Origin: Prevotella sp. CAG:732
GTDB taxonomy: Bacteria; Bacteroidota; Bacteroidia; Bacteroidales; Bacteroidaceae
Assembly (NCBI GenBank): GCA_000436035.1
Contig: FR893259.1
Coordinates: forward strand, 1-34,046
Direction: 5' to 3'
Length of the DNA: 34,046 bases
Position numbers and translations under genes: made by a program. Below, piece by piece: positions 15,178 through 23,970 of this stretch. Every line of letters begins with the position of its first letter. Position 1 is the first letter of the stretch. The notes below the pieces were generated by a model, which saw only the letters and a program-made list of their open reading frames with translations, had not been told where the DNA came from and did not search any database.

Positions 15178-15209
15178 ATTATTAATTCTTAATTATTAAT
15201 TCTTAATTT
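15178..15209 (+). repeat. AT-rich leader element before miaA
   Basis: Two tandem TTAATTCTTAATTAT-like units end four bases before the miaA ATG. Same family and orientation as the blocks before lpxA, chrA2, the cupin gene and the ABC permease gene. Confidence 0.7.
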
Positions 15210-15213
15210 AAAA

Positions 15214-16116
15214 ATGAAGACTCTCGTTGTTGTTCTCGGACCTACAGGTGTTGGGAAGACTGAACTATGCCTCACGTTGGCAGAACATTTGGGAACCCCG
15301 ATTGTCAATGCAGACTCCCGTCAGATATTCCAAGAATTACCCATTGGAACAGCTGCTCCTACCCTAGAACAGCAAAGAAGAGTGCCGCATTATTTCGTAG
15401 GCAACCATCACATCGAGGATTATTACAGTGCAGCCATGTATGAGGCTGACGTGATGAACCTCCTGCAAAACGACATTTTCACCCAGCACGATACTGCCCT
15501 CCTGACAGGTGGCAGCATGATGTACATCGACGCAGTCTGCAAGGGCATCGATGACATACCGACTGTACGTGACGACATCCGAACCTGGATGAAGGAACGA
15601 CTCGAAAAGGAAGGACTCGAAGCACTCGTTGAAGAGTTGCACCAACTCGACCCTGAGCACTGGGCTATCGTCGATCAGAAGAATCCACGAAGAGTGGTAC
15701 ACGCCTTGGAGATTTGCCATCAGACTGGCAAGACCTACACGTCTTTCCGCACCGCCGAAAAGAAACAGCGTCCTTTCCGCATCATCAAAATCGGACTCAA
15801 CAGAGACCGAGCCGAACTCTATGACCGCATCAACCAGCGAGTACTCATGATGACGGAAGAAGGACTGGAAGAGGAAGCTCGCAAAGTATATCCGAAGAAG
15901 GGATTGACTGCACTCAGAACCGTAGGTTACAAGGAGATGTTTGCCTATTTCGATGGGGAGATAGACCAAGCAGAAGCCATCCGACAGATACAATCGCACA
16001 GCAGGGAATATATGCGCAAACAGTTGACATGGTTTAAGAGAGATGAAGAAATCACATGGTTTCATCCCGATAACATTAAAGAAATCATAAATTATATAGA
16101 TTCCTTGCTTGCATAA
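15214..16116 (+). CDS. miaA: tRNA dimethylallyltransferase
   Basis: A 300-residue enzyme that transfers a dimethylallyl group to A37 of tRNAs reading codons that start with U. The P-loop is GPTGVGKTEL (residues 9-18). NADSRQIF contains the conserved Asp of the active site; GTAAPT, YYSAAMYEADV and LTGGSMMYIDAVC follow. GLTALRTVGYKEMF and the C-terminal REYMRKQLTWFKRDEEITWF are family hallmarks. The N-terminus starts directly at the P-loop strand, as expected. Confidence 0.96.
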   Translation: MKTLVVVLGPTGVGKTELCLTLAEHLGTPIVNADSRQIFQELPIGTAAPTLEQQRRVPHYFVGNHHIEDYYSAAMYEADVMNLLQNDIFTQHDTALLTGGSMMYIDAVCKGIDDIPTVRDDIRTWMKERLEKEGLEALVEELHQLDPEHWAIVDQKNPRRVVHALEICHQTGKTYTSFRTAEKKQRPFRIIKIGLNRDRAELYDRINQRVLMMTEEGLEEEARKVYPKKGLTALRTVGYKEMFAYFDGEIDQAEAIRQIQSHSREYMRKQLTWFKRDEEITWFHPDNIKEIINYIDSLLA

Positions 16117-16129
16117 TAAATAATTTTGC

Positions 16130-16137
16130 TATTTTTG
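16130..16137 (+). promoter_or_regulatory. candidate -7 box upstream of the penicillin-binding protein gene
   Basis: TATTTTTG at 16130-16137 fits the consensus. A TTTG at normal spacing is missing; only CTTG at 16108-16111 is near. The box overlaps an upstream in-frame ATG (16126), which argues for the start at 16210. The leader also holds a small hairpin (GGGGTT...AACCC, about 16159-16183). Confidence 0.45.
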
Positions 16138-16209
16138 CAAATAAAAACTGCCATTCGCAACGGGGTTACGTATATCGAAACCCTCGCGAAAGCAACAACA
16201 AGAAACAAT

Positions 16210-18765
16210 ATGAACAAACTCAAGACCTTTTTTGCCTGGTTATGGCATAAAATCCGTTCTTTCTGGCCATGGTATAAGAGTTTATACCAAGGAAGAGCAT
16301 GGTACACGAAAACATTGGTAGCAATAGCCAGTTGCATTGTCGCCTTCATCCTCTATCTGGGTGCTGTCGATATCAACTTCCTGTGGTTATTCGGTAAGTC
16401 ACCGGGCTATTTCTCTGGTATCTTGAATCCACAGACCAGCGAGGCTTCCATGATCTATAGCGCAGATGGAAAGTTGATTGGAAAATACTTCAACGAAAAC
16501 CGTACTCCTGTTAAGTATGAGGAAGTTAACCCTGATTTCTTCAAGGCTTTGATTGACACGGAGGACGAGCGTTTCTACAAGCATATCGGTATCGACCCTA
16601 TTGGCGTGTTTGGTGCGGCAAAGGATGCTTTCTTGCATCATGACGCTCGTGGAGCTTCCACCATCACACAGCAGTTGGCGAAGAACATGTTCCGTGTTCG
16701 CTCTCAATACTCCACTGGTCTGCTCGGCAAGATTCCATTGCTCCGCATCCTCATCGTGAAGAGTAAGGAGTGGATCATCGCCGTGAAGTTGGAGACCGTC
16801 TTCAGCAAGAAGGAAATCATCACCATGTATGCCAACACGGTGGATTTCGGTTCCAATTCATATGGTATCAAAACAGCTGCCAAGACTTACTTCAATACGA
16901 CACCAGCCAAGATGACTACCGAACAGGCTGCGATCTTAGTGGGTATGTTGAAAGCAACGACCTATTACAATCCTCGCACCAATCCTGAGAACAGTTTGGC
17001 TCGACGCAACACCGTATTATATAATATGATGACACACGGCGACCTCACCAAGGATCGTTACAACCAACTGAAGGAGATGCCTATCAAGCTCGACTTCAAG
17101 GTAGAGGAGAACTACGACGGACAGGCGAAATACTTCCGTGAGGCTGTTGCCAACTATCTGAAAGACTGGTGCAAGGAGGAAGGTTACGACCTCTATGCCA
17201 GTGGTTTGAAGATTTACACCACCATCGACACCCGTATGCAGAAATATGCCGAGGATGCTGCTCGCAAACAGATGAAGCAAGTACAGCAGAACTTCAACAA
17301 TCACTGGAGCATCCATCGCACCCAGGCTGGCAAGAGAAAATGGCTCGGTGAGAATCCTTGGCAGGATGAGAATCACAAGGAAATTCCTAACTTCATCCAA
17401 GGTATCGCTGAGAGACAACCATTCTATAAGAGTCTGTTAGCGAAATTCCCTAACAACCCAGACTCTGTCAACTACTATTACAAGGAATGGGTTCATCCTG
17501 TCAAGGTCTTCGACTATGACAAGGGTTCGGTGACTAAGATGATGACATCAGAGGACTCCATCAAGTACATGACCACCTTCATGCACTGTGCTTTCGTAGC
17601 TATGGAACCACAGACTGGAGCCGTGAAGGCTTGGGTGGGTGACATCGACTTCGACGCTTGGAAATATGACAAGGTGACCGCAGAGCGCCAACCTGGTTCA
17701 ACCTTCAAGCTCTTCGTCTATACCGAGGCGATGAATCAAGGTTTGACTCCATGCGACAAGCGTCGTGACGAATATATCTCCATGGATGTGTATGACCAGA
17801 AGAAGCACGAGATGGTGAAATGGACTCCATCCAATGCCAATGGTTCCTTCTCTGGAGACTCCATCCCTCTGAAGAGTGCCTTCGCCAAGAGTATCAACTC
17901 TGTGGCAGTACGCCTCGGTCAGGAGATGGGCATCAAGCGAATCATCGAAACCGCCCATAAGATGGGTATTCAGAGTCCATTGGATGACCAACCATCCTTG
18001 GCACTAGGTTCTAGCGATGTCAACCTCTTGGAAATGGCATGTGCCTATAGCACGATCGCCAACAATGGTATGCACCACGACCCAGTTTTGGTAACACGAA
18101 TCGTGGACCGTGATGGCAAGGAGGTCTATTCGGGTCCTTCTACCGCCGAACAAGTCATCCCATACAAGAGTGCCTTCTTGATGCAACAACTCCTACAAGG
18201 TGGTATGCGTGAGCCAGGTGGTACGTCACAGAGTCTTTGGGGCTATGTGGGTGACTACAGAGACACTGAGTTTGGAGGTAAGACCGGTACTACCAACAAT
18301 CACTCCGATGCTTGGTTTATGGGCGTCAGTCCGAAACTCGTGGTCGGTGCGTGGGTAGGAGGCGAGTATCGTTGCATCCACTTCCGAACGGGAGCATTGG
18401 GACAAGGTTCTCGAACGGCATTGCCGGTATGTGGCTACTTCCTGCAAGCCCTCTTCAAGGACCCAGCCTTCAAGGAATATCATGGCAAGTTTGATAAGCC
18501 GAAGGACGCAGACATCACACGAGATATGTATGAGTGTGCAAGTTATTTACCTAAGGCAAGGGTTGACACCACTCGTGTAGATAGCTCCGCCGTAGAAGAG
18601 GAAATCATCCTGGACGAGAACGGCAACCCAATCATCCGTGAGGTTCCTACAGGCGAAAGCAATGCTCAAGAGAAGAAGGGTGAAGAGACTGGAGAAAAGA
18701 AGGAAAAGAAGGAAAAGAAGAAAGCTAAACCTTCTGAGCAAGTCATCAACTTCGATGATCTCTAA
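16210..18765 (+). CDS. class A penicillin-binding protein (PBP1A-like)
   Basis: From the ATG at 16210 the protein has 851 residues. One N-terminal membrane anchor (about 35-52) is followed by a GT51 glycosyltransferase domain: EDERFYKHIGID with catalytic Glu118, GASTITQQLAKN (148-159), and a later EIITMYANTVDFGSNSYGI. The transpeptidase domain has all three motifs: Ser497-x-x-Lys500 (RQPGSTFK), Ser561-Ile-Asn563, and Lys691-Thr-Gly693 (KTGTT). It polymerises and cross-links peptidoglycan in the periplasm. The last 60 residues form a Lys/Glu-rich tail after the catalytic fold. An earlier in-frame ATG at 16126 overlaps the putative -7 box. Confidence 0.96.
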   Translation: MNKLKTFFAWLWHKIRSFWPWYKSLYQGRAWYTKTLVAIASCIVAFILYLGAVDINFLWLFGKSPGYFSGILNPQTSEASMIYSADGKLIGKYFNENRTPVKYEEVNPDFFKALIDTEDERFYKHIGIDPIGVFGAAKDAFLHHDARGASTITQQLAKNMFRVRSQYSTGLLGKIPLLRILIVKSKEWIIAVKLETVFSKKEIITMYANTVDFGSNSYGIKTAAKTYFNTTPAKMTTEQAAILVGMLKATTYYNPRTNPENSLARRNTVLYNMMTHGDLTKDRYNQLKEMPIKLDFKVEENYDGQAKYFREAVANYLKDWCKEEGYDLYASGLKIYTTIDTRMQKYAEDAARKQMKQVQQNFNNHWSIHRTQAGKRKWLGENPWQDENHKEIPNFIQGIAERQPFYKSLLAKFPNNPDSVNYYYKEWVHPVKVFDYDKGSVTKMMTSEDSIKYMTTFMHCAFVAMEPQTGAVKAWVGDIDFDAWKYDKVTAERQPGSTFKLFVYTEAMNQGLTPCDKRRDEYISMDVYDQKKHEMVKWTPSNANGSFSGDSIPLKSAFAKSINSVAVRLGQEMGIKRIIETAHKMGIQSPLDDQPSLALGSSDVNLLEMACAYSTIANNGMHHDPVLVTRIVDRDGKEVYSGPSTAEQVIPYKSAFLMQQLLQGGMREPGGTSQSLWGYVGDYRDTEFGGKTGTTNNHSDAWFMGVSPKLVVGAWVGGEYRCIHFRTGALGQGSRTALPVCGYFLQALFKDPAFKEYHGKFDKPKDADITRDMYECASYLPKARVDTTRVDSSAVEEEIILDENGNPIIREVPTGESNAQEKKGEETGEKKEKKEKKKAKPSEQVINFDDL

Positions 18766-18834
18766 GCTCCTCCAAGGAAAAAGAAAGAAATCGGGTGTGA
18801 TTAAAACCATCACCCCCATAACAATAACAAACAG

Positions 18835-18882
18835 AGAATCGGCGACTTCCCTCTCAGAAGACAGAAGCTGTCGATTCTTTTA
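18835..18882 (+). terminator. hairpin with T tract just before the PIF1-like gene
   Basis: AGAATCG (18835-18841) pairs with CGATTCT (18872-18878), and a T-rich tail follows. It ends only about 16 bases before the ATG at 18898, and no promoter lies between. It may end part of the penicillin-binding-protein transcript or act as an attenuator for the next gene. Confidence 0.6.
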
Positions 18883-18897
18883 TTTTACCGAGAACTT

Positions 18898-20646
18898 ATG
18901 GCAGAGAATATAGATTTAGAAAACGAAGAGTTGCAAAACGCATTGCAAATCATACAATATACCCGTCGTTCCCTTTTCTTGACAGGAAAGGCAGGTACTG
19001 GTAAATCTACATTCCTGAGATATATTGCCGCCAACACCAAGAAGAAACACGTGGTGCTGGCTCCTACGGGCATCGCAGCCATCAACGCAGGCGGTTCGAC
19101 ATTGCATAGTTTTTTCAAACTCCCCTTTTATCCCCTACTCCCCAATGATAGCAAATATAGTGTACGCAACCTACGCAACACGCTGAAATACAACTCCGAG
19201 AAGATCAAACTTCTCAGAGAGGTAGAACTCATCATCATTGACGAGATCAGTATGGTGCGTGCCGACATCATCGACTTCATCGACAAGGTGCTCCGCGTCT
19301 ATAACCGCAACATGAGGGAACCTTTCGGGGGCAAGCAACTGCTTCTCGTGGGCGACATCTATCAGTTGGAACCTGTGGTGAAGGAAGATGACCGGAAACT
19401 ATTGAGCCCTTACTACCCTAGCAGTTTCTTCTTCGATGCGAAGATATTCTCACAATTCCAGTTGGTGAGCATCGAACTCAAGAAGGTGTATAGGCAGAGC
19501 GACCCGGTTTTCATCAACATTCTCGACCATATCCGAACCAGTCAGGTGGCGACCAACGACCTCATGCGACTGAACCAAAGAGTGGGTGCTGAGTTGGATG
19601 AAGGAGATTCCAAACTCGCCATAACCCTATCGACACGACGAGACACCGTTGACTTCATCAACGAAAACAAGTTGAGGGAGCTACCCGGAGAACCCACCTT
19701 ATTCCGTGGCACCATCGAGGGAGACTTCCCGGAGAGCAGTCTTCCGACTCCTATCGAACTCTATCTCAAGACGGGAGCGCAAGTCATCTTCATCAAGAAT
19801 GACATCGACCACCAATGGGTGAACGGCACGCTGGGAACCATCATCGGATTCGACGACGACCAGGACAGTCGCATCTATGTCAGAACGGAAAATGGCGAAG
19901 ACGTGATGGTAGAGCCTGCCTCGTGGAGCAATATGCGCTATCACTTCAATGAGACGGAGAAAAAGATTGAGGAAGAAGAAATCGGTAGGTATCTGCAATA
20001 CCCTATCCGACTGGCATGGGCTATCACCGTACACAAGAGCCAAGGCCTCACCTTCAACCAAGTGAAGATAGACTTTACTGGCGGTGTCTTTGCCGGAGGA
20101 CAGACCTACGTGGCACTGTCTCGCTGCACAAGCCTGGAGGGTATCAGTCTGCAAGAACCGATTCGACACAACGAGGTGTTTGTGAGAAATGAGGTCAAGC
20201 AGTTTGCCCGACAGTACAATGACCACAACATCATCAACAACGCACTGCAACAAAGCAAGGCAGACCGACAATATCACGATGCCTCGGTAGCCTTCGACAA
20301 GGGCGACATGCAAGGAGCCTTGGATAACTTCTTCCTCGCCATCCACAGTCGTTATGATATTGAGAAGCCTATCGCCAAGCGATTCCTGCGCAAGAAACTG
20401 AACGTTGTGAATGAGTTGAGAGCAGAGAACGAACATCTGAAGAAAGTCATCGCAAAGAAAAACGAGGAAAAGAAAAAGCAAGAGGAATTTCTCAAGCGAC
20501 TCGCCACAGAATATGTGGTGCTCGGCAAGGAATGCGAGAAAGAACACATGGACGAAGCCGCCATCAACAATTACAAGAAAGCCTTGGAACTCTGTCCATA
20601 TCACCCAGAGGCAAAGAGAAGAATCAAGAAATTAGAAAAAAAATAA
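18898..20646 (+). CDS. PIF1/RecD-like superfamily 1 helicase with C-terminal coiled coil and TPR repeats
   Basis: A 582-residue ATPase. Walker A is GKAGTGKS (residues 30-37) and Walker B is IIIDEISM (112-119). GDIYQLEPV matches motif III, and HKSQGLTFNQVKIDF followed by TYVALSRCTSLEGI matches the late helicase motifs of PIF1/RecD2. The helicase part spans about residues 1-435 and would move 5' to 3' on DNA. The C-terminus holds a TPR-like unit (FDKGDMQGALDNFFLAI), a Lys/Glu coiled coil and another TPR-like unit (MDEAAINNYKKALELCPYHPEAKRR), which suggests protein contacts. The gene lies 132 bases after the penicillin-binding protein and one base before the next gene. Confidence 0.9.
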   Translation: MAENIDLENEELQNALQIIQYTRRSLFLTGKAGTGKSTFLRYIAANTKKKHVVLAPTGIAAINAGGSTLHSFFKLPFYPLLPNDSKYSVRNLRNTLKYNSEKIKLLREVELIIIDEISMVRADIIDFIDKVLRVYNRNMREPFGGKQLLLVGDIYQLEPVVKEDDRKLLSPYYPSSFFFDAKIFSQFQLVSIELKKVYRQSDPVFINILDHIRTSQVATNDLMRLNQRVGAELDEGDSKLAITLSTRRDTVDFINENKLRELPGEPTLFRGTIEGDFPESSLPTPIELYLKTGAQVIFIKNDIDHQWVNGTLGTIIGFDDDQDSRIYVRTENGEDVMVEPASWSNMRYHFNETEKKIEEEEIGRYLQYPIRLAWAITVHKSQGLTFNQVKIDFTGGVFAGGQTYVALSRCTSLEGISLQEPIRHNEVFVRNEVKQFARQYNDHNIINNALQQSKADRQYHDASVAFDKGDMQGALDNFFLAIHSRYDIEKPIAKRFLRKKLNVVNELRAENEHLKKVIAKKNEEKKKQEEFLKRLATEYVVLGKECEKEHMDEAAINNYKKALELCPYHPEAKRRIKKLEKK

Positions 20647-20647
20647 T

Positions 20648-21958
20648 ATGAATAAGAAGACAAGACTGAAAAAAGATCGCATCGCCATCTTATGTGTCAT
20701 CATCATAGTGATCGTTGGGTTCTCCTTTAGAGGATGCTTCCAGCGTTGCACGTCACCCAATACCGAATCAAAGGACACCATCCCGACCATCCATCTCAAT
20801 GATTCATTGAGCAATGCACTGACGGAAGGACCGGCATACCACGAGATGGACTCACTCATCGAACGATACTTGAAACGCTGGGAAATCAATGGTGCCCAAC
20901 TCGTCATCACGCGCAACGACTCCCTACTCTATGCCCGTGGTTTTGGTTTTGCAGACAAAGAGAAAGGCATCCAGATGGAACCAAATATGGTGATGCGATT
21001 TGCCTCGGTATCTAAGTTGATTACCGCAGTGGGCATCATGAAACTATACGAGATGAAGAAACTCCGCTTGAGCGACAAGGCATTTGGTCCGAAGGGCATC
21101 CTCAATGATACCACCTACTGCAACAGTATCAAGGACAAAAGATACTACGACATCACAGTAGAGCAACTGATGCGCCATCAAGCAGGTTTCACCAATAGGG
21201 CTGGCGACCCGATGTTCTCCACCCGATACATCATCATGCAGAATCATCTCAAGACACCACCCGACCACAAGACCTTGTTGCGCATTCTTCTGAAAAGAAA
21301 TCTAGGTTTCACGCCAGGTGAAAGCAAGTGCTATTCCAACCTGGGCTACATGATACTCTCTGAAATCATCGCCAAGAAGTCGGGCATGAAATACCAAGAC
21401 TTCATGCAGAAATACGTGCTCCATCCGGCAGGTTGCTTCGATATGCACATCGCTGGCACCTACTACAAGGACAGACGACCTAACGAGGTAAAATACTATA
21501 TGCACCAAGGTTCGGTAAATGTATATGAGTACAACAACAGTGGCAGGATGGTACCTCGCTGTTATGGAGAGAATGACGTGCCTAGACTGGAAGGAGCGGG
21601 TGCATGGTGCGGTTCTGCCGCCGAACTGTCACGTCTCATCGCCTCCATCGATGGCATGCCTCATGTCAAAGACATCCTCAGCAAGAAGAGCGTGGAATAC
21701 ATGACACGTGAGCAACCCGACCATCATTTCTCCCTCGGTTGGAACTATACGGCAAAGGGAAAGCCTTGGATTCGTACGGGTTCACTCTCCGGAACGTCAG
21801 CCTTGGTTCTGAAATATCCTGATGGTCAATGTTGGATTCTCATCACCAATACTTCTACTTGGAAAGGACATGGTTTCTCCAACGATTCGATGGCTTTCTT
21901 CGAAAAGCTGAGAAAGAAATATATGGCAAATATGCCGAAGAGGGATCTGTTCCTATAA
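20648..21958 (+). CDS. membrane-anchored serine hydrolase of the beta-lactamase / class C PBP fold
   Basis: A 436-residue protein with one N-terminal membrane segment (RIAILCVIIIVIVGFSF, residues 11-27), so the enzyme faces the periplasm. The Ser-x-x-Lys motif is Ser120-Val-Ser-Lys123 (FASVSKLITAVGIMKLYE), the Tyr motif is CYSNLGYMILSEIIAKKSG, and the third motif appears as RTGSLSGTSALVL, with Arg in place of the usual His/Lys before TG. Such proteins include D-aminopeptidases, esterases and carboxypeptidases as well as beta-lactamases; the substrate cannot be told from sequence. It begins one base after the helicase gene, so they are cotranscribed. A strong terminator follows. Confidence 0.92.
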   Translation: MNKKTRLKKDRIAILCVIIIVIVGFSFRGCFQRCTSPNTESKDTIPTIHLNDSLSNALTEGPAYHEMDSLIERYLKRWEINGAQLVITRNDSLLYARGFGFADKEKGIQMEPNMVMRFASVSKLITAVGIMKLYEMKKLRLSDKAFGPKGILNDTTYCNSIKDKRYYDITVEQLMRHQAGFTNRAGDPMFSTRYIIMQNHLKTPPDHKTLLRILLKRNLGFTPGESKCYSNLGYMILSEIIAKKSGMKYQDFMQKYVLHPAGCFDMHIAGTYYKDRRPNEVKYYMHQGSVNVYEYNNSGRMVPRCYGENDVPRLEGAGAWCGSAAELSRLIASIDGMPHVKDILSKKSVEYMTREQPDHHFSLGWNYTAKGKPWIRTGSLSGTSALVLKYPDGQCWILITNTSTWKGHGFSNDSMAFFEKLRKKYMANMPKRDLFL

Positions 21959-21965
21959 AAAAGGA

Positions 21966-22004
21966 AACGCCCCCAAAAGTCTTTCATCGACTTTTGGGGG
22001 CGTT
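21966..22004. terminator. strong bidirectional terminator between convergent operons
   Basis: A perfect 16-bp stem (21966-21981 with 21989-22004) with a seven-base loop. On the minus strand it is followed by a T-rich stretch (TCCTTTTTT), so it is a strong terminator for the ABC permease operon. The plus-strand serine hydrolase gene ends just before it. Confidence 0.9.
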
Positions 22005-22056
22005 ATATTGTACATGAAAACGAAGTTTACTTGCTAATTTGACCCATTTTTGTTTC

Positions 22057-23256
22057 TTATTCCTTACGGTTCCAAATCTTCATCACTTTTCTTCGGATGG
22101 CAATGATATTCAATACCGAAACGATGAAGAAAAGTACTAATCCCAAGAGGATGGCTGGCAGCATGCTGCCCTCGTCAATATCAGGGAAGAGCGTCTCGAT
22201 GAAGTCCATGTAATAAGAACGCAAGAAGAACAAAACGACCCAAGCGACAATCAACACCACGATGTTCAATCCCATCGTCAACAGTTGATAAGGCTTGGAT
22301 ACATTGGCAGGACTATAACCTATCAGCAAAAGATTCTCCAACTTGGATGAGTTCTTCTGCACCAAGAGATAGATACTGAGCATCAAGATATAGAAACTCA
22401 AGATGGAGATCACCAATCCTACCACCATCACCATGGTTACCATCATACGAAGGAAGTAAGTGGTCTTCTCTGCATCAAGCTTGTCTGTTTCTACCTCATA
22501 CCCATTCTCATCGAGATACTGGCTGATGTTTTCATCCGCAGGATTGCCCACTTCTACGATGAGGCGAGTAGGATCACTATGGTCTTCTGGTGCAAACTCG
22601 TGGTTACTCCAGTCCATAAATGCCTGTGGCACGAGGATGGTATTCAGTCGAGAAGAGAAGCCGATCACCTTGCCCTTGAACTGCTCTTTCTTGCCTCCAG
22701 CCTGAATGAAAATCTCAAAGTCGATCATTCCTACCAAGCCATCGCTAATCTTAGGCAAGGAGTGACTTTGGGCAAAACCGAAGTTATACATATTAATATA
22801 GGTACGAGGCAAGATGATAGGAACCTCCTTAGAACCTGGCTCATATTTCCAATCCTTCAAAGGGACATCCACGAAGCCATCTGGTACACTCTCGAAAAAC
22901 AATTCCGAATTGAGCACGTTGACACCATTGACACCCATAGAGGCATCCACCTTATACTCAGTAGAGGTAAACTTACCTACTTTCTTCACAAACTTTTGGG
23001 AAGAAACATCGTCTATCTCACTCCCACTGAAGGTATTGGTACGCCCACTGATGGTATTTCCCATACCGATCTTCTTGCTCATAATCAAGTAGTCGGCTTT
23101 CATAAAACTGTCCTGCTGGGTAAAGACAGGAAGCACGTCCTGATAGAACTGAAATCCGAAGAGGACGATGAGCATACCGAAGAGATTGGCAAAAGCAAAG
23201 CCTGCAAACTGAGGTATGCTAATATGTTGTCGAAGTAATTTCCAAACTAAATTCAT
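22057..23256 (-). CDS. ABC transporter permease, FtsX/MacB-like topology
   Basis: A 399-residue membrane protein. One membrane segment near the N-terminus (about 17-40) is followed by an extracytoplasmic domain of about 230 residues, then three segments (about 268-297, 322-348 and 368-390). This four-helix layout with a large periplasmic domain fits the type VII (MacB/LolC/FtsX) ABC permeases, which often act mechanically on periplasmic or outer-membrane partners. The cytoplasmic loop QKNSSKLENLLLIGYSP fits the coupling helix for the ATPase. It follows the ATPase gene by 51 bases, which hold an AT-rich leader element, and ends at the strong terminator. The substrate is unknown. Confidence 0.85.
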   Translation of the reverse strand: MNLVWKLLRQHISIPQFAGFAFANLFGMLIVLFGFQFYQDVLPVFTQQDSFMKADYLIMSKKIGMGNTISGRTNTFSGSEIDDVSSQKFVKKVGKFTSTEYKVDASMGVNGVNVLNSELFFESVPDGFVDVPLKDWKYEPGSKEVPIILPRTYINMYNFGFAQSHSLPKISDGLVGMIDFEIFIQAGGKKEQFKGKVIGFSSRLNTILVPQAFMDWSNHEFAPEDHSDPTRLIVEVGNPADENISQYLDENGYEVETDKLDAEKTTYFLRMMVTMVMVVGLVISILSFYILMLSIYLLVQKNSSKLENLLLIGYSPANVSKPYQLLTMGLNIVVLIVAWVVLFFLRSYYMDFIETLFPDIDEGSMLPAILLGLVLFFIVSVLNIIAIRRKVMKIWNRKE

Positions 23257-23270
23257 CCTTGATTCCTTTG

Positions 23271-23300
23271 ATAATTAAAAATTAATAATTAAGAATTAAG
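23271..23300 (-). repeat. AT-rich leader element before the ABC permease gene
   Basis: Read on the minus strand it contains TTCTTAATTATTAATTTTTA, about 15 bases upstream of the permease ATG (23256). Same family and relative orientation as the other four blocks. Confidence 0.7.
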
Positions 23301-23307
23301 CAGACTC

Positions 23308-23952
23308 TTACAGTCTTACGACCTTTTCGTATGGCAAATCCATGTGCTTGCCGATACTTGTTACGATAACACCCGCTCCTTGGCGCTTCGCCTCCGTCAT
23401 CATGATGTCACCCATGATACGAGAGTTATTGTCGTCCAAGTGACTGATAGGCTCATCGGCAAGGATGAAGTCGAAAGGCTGACAAAGGGAACGAATCATC
23501 GCCACACGCTGCTGTTGACCGAAGGACATACGACCAATCTTGGCATCCACCTTATCGGCGATGCCCAGCATATCAAACCATTTCAGGATTTGTTCCTTGC
23601 TTTGGAAATCCGTTATCTTGTTCTTGATTTCCACATTCTCCATCGCGGTCAGTTCAGGAAAGAGGCGCAACTCCTGGAAGAGATGGCTGATATGGCGCTT
23701 GCGCATTTCCACCCAATCCTTCACCTGATATTGAGCAGTCACCTCATTATCAAACATCACGTTTCCACTATAGTCGTGACGATAACCTAGGATATAGCTG
23801 CAGAAAGTGCTCTTTCCCTTTCCACTGTCTGCCTCAACTAAATAAAGATGTCCCTTCTCGAAAGAGACATCTTGATTCCAAATCTCCGACTCCAAGTCTG
23901 TGCGTTGCGAGAAGACTTGAGGGAGAACCGAATGAAACTGAATTGTTTCCAC
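23308..23952 (-). CDS. ABC transporter ATP-binding protein with variant signature
   Basis: A compact 214-residue ATPase. Walker A is ADSGKGKST (residues 41-49; Ala replaces the first Gly of the consensus). The Q-loop is LFQE (91-94), Walker B is FILADEP (162-168), and the D-loop is SHLDD. The signature motif reads MSFGQQQR (142-149) instead of LSGGQ. The catalytic Glu after Walker B is present, so ATP hydrolysis is plausible. The start is GTG at 23952; an in-frame stop lies a few codons upstream and no ATG is near. It lies 18 bases after the DUF4836 gene and precedes the permease, with which it should form the transporter. Confidence 0.88.
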   Translation of the reverse strand: METIQFHSVLPQVFSQRTDLESEIWNQDVSFEKGHLYLVEADSGKGKSTFCSYILGYRHDYSGNVMFDNEVTAQYQVKDWVEMRKRHISHLFQELRLFPELTAMENVEIKNKITDFQSKEQILKWFDMLGIADKVDAKIGRMSFGQQQRVAMIRSLCQPFDFILADEPISHLDDNNSRIMGDIMMTEAKRQGAGVIVTSIGKHMDLPYEKVVRL

Positions 23953-23970
23953 TTCTTTAATGCTTTATAA

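Noticed and set aside
16126..16209. Longer start for the penicillin-binding protein
   Set aside because: The ATG overlaps a -7-like box and the added residues do not resemble the family N-terminus.
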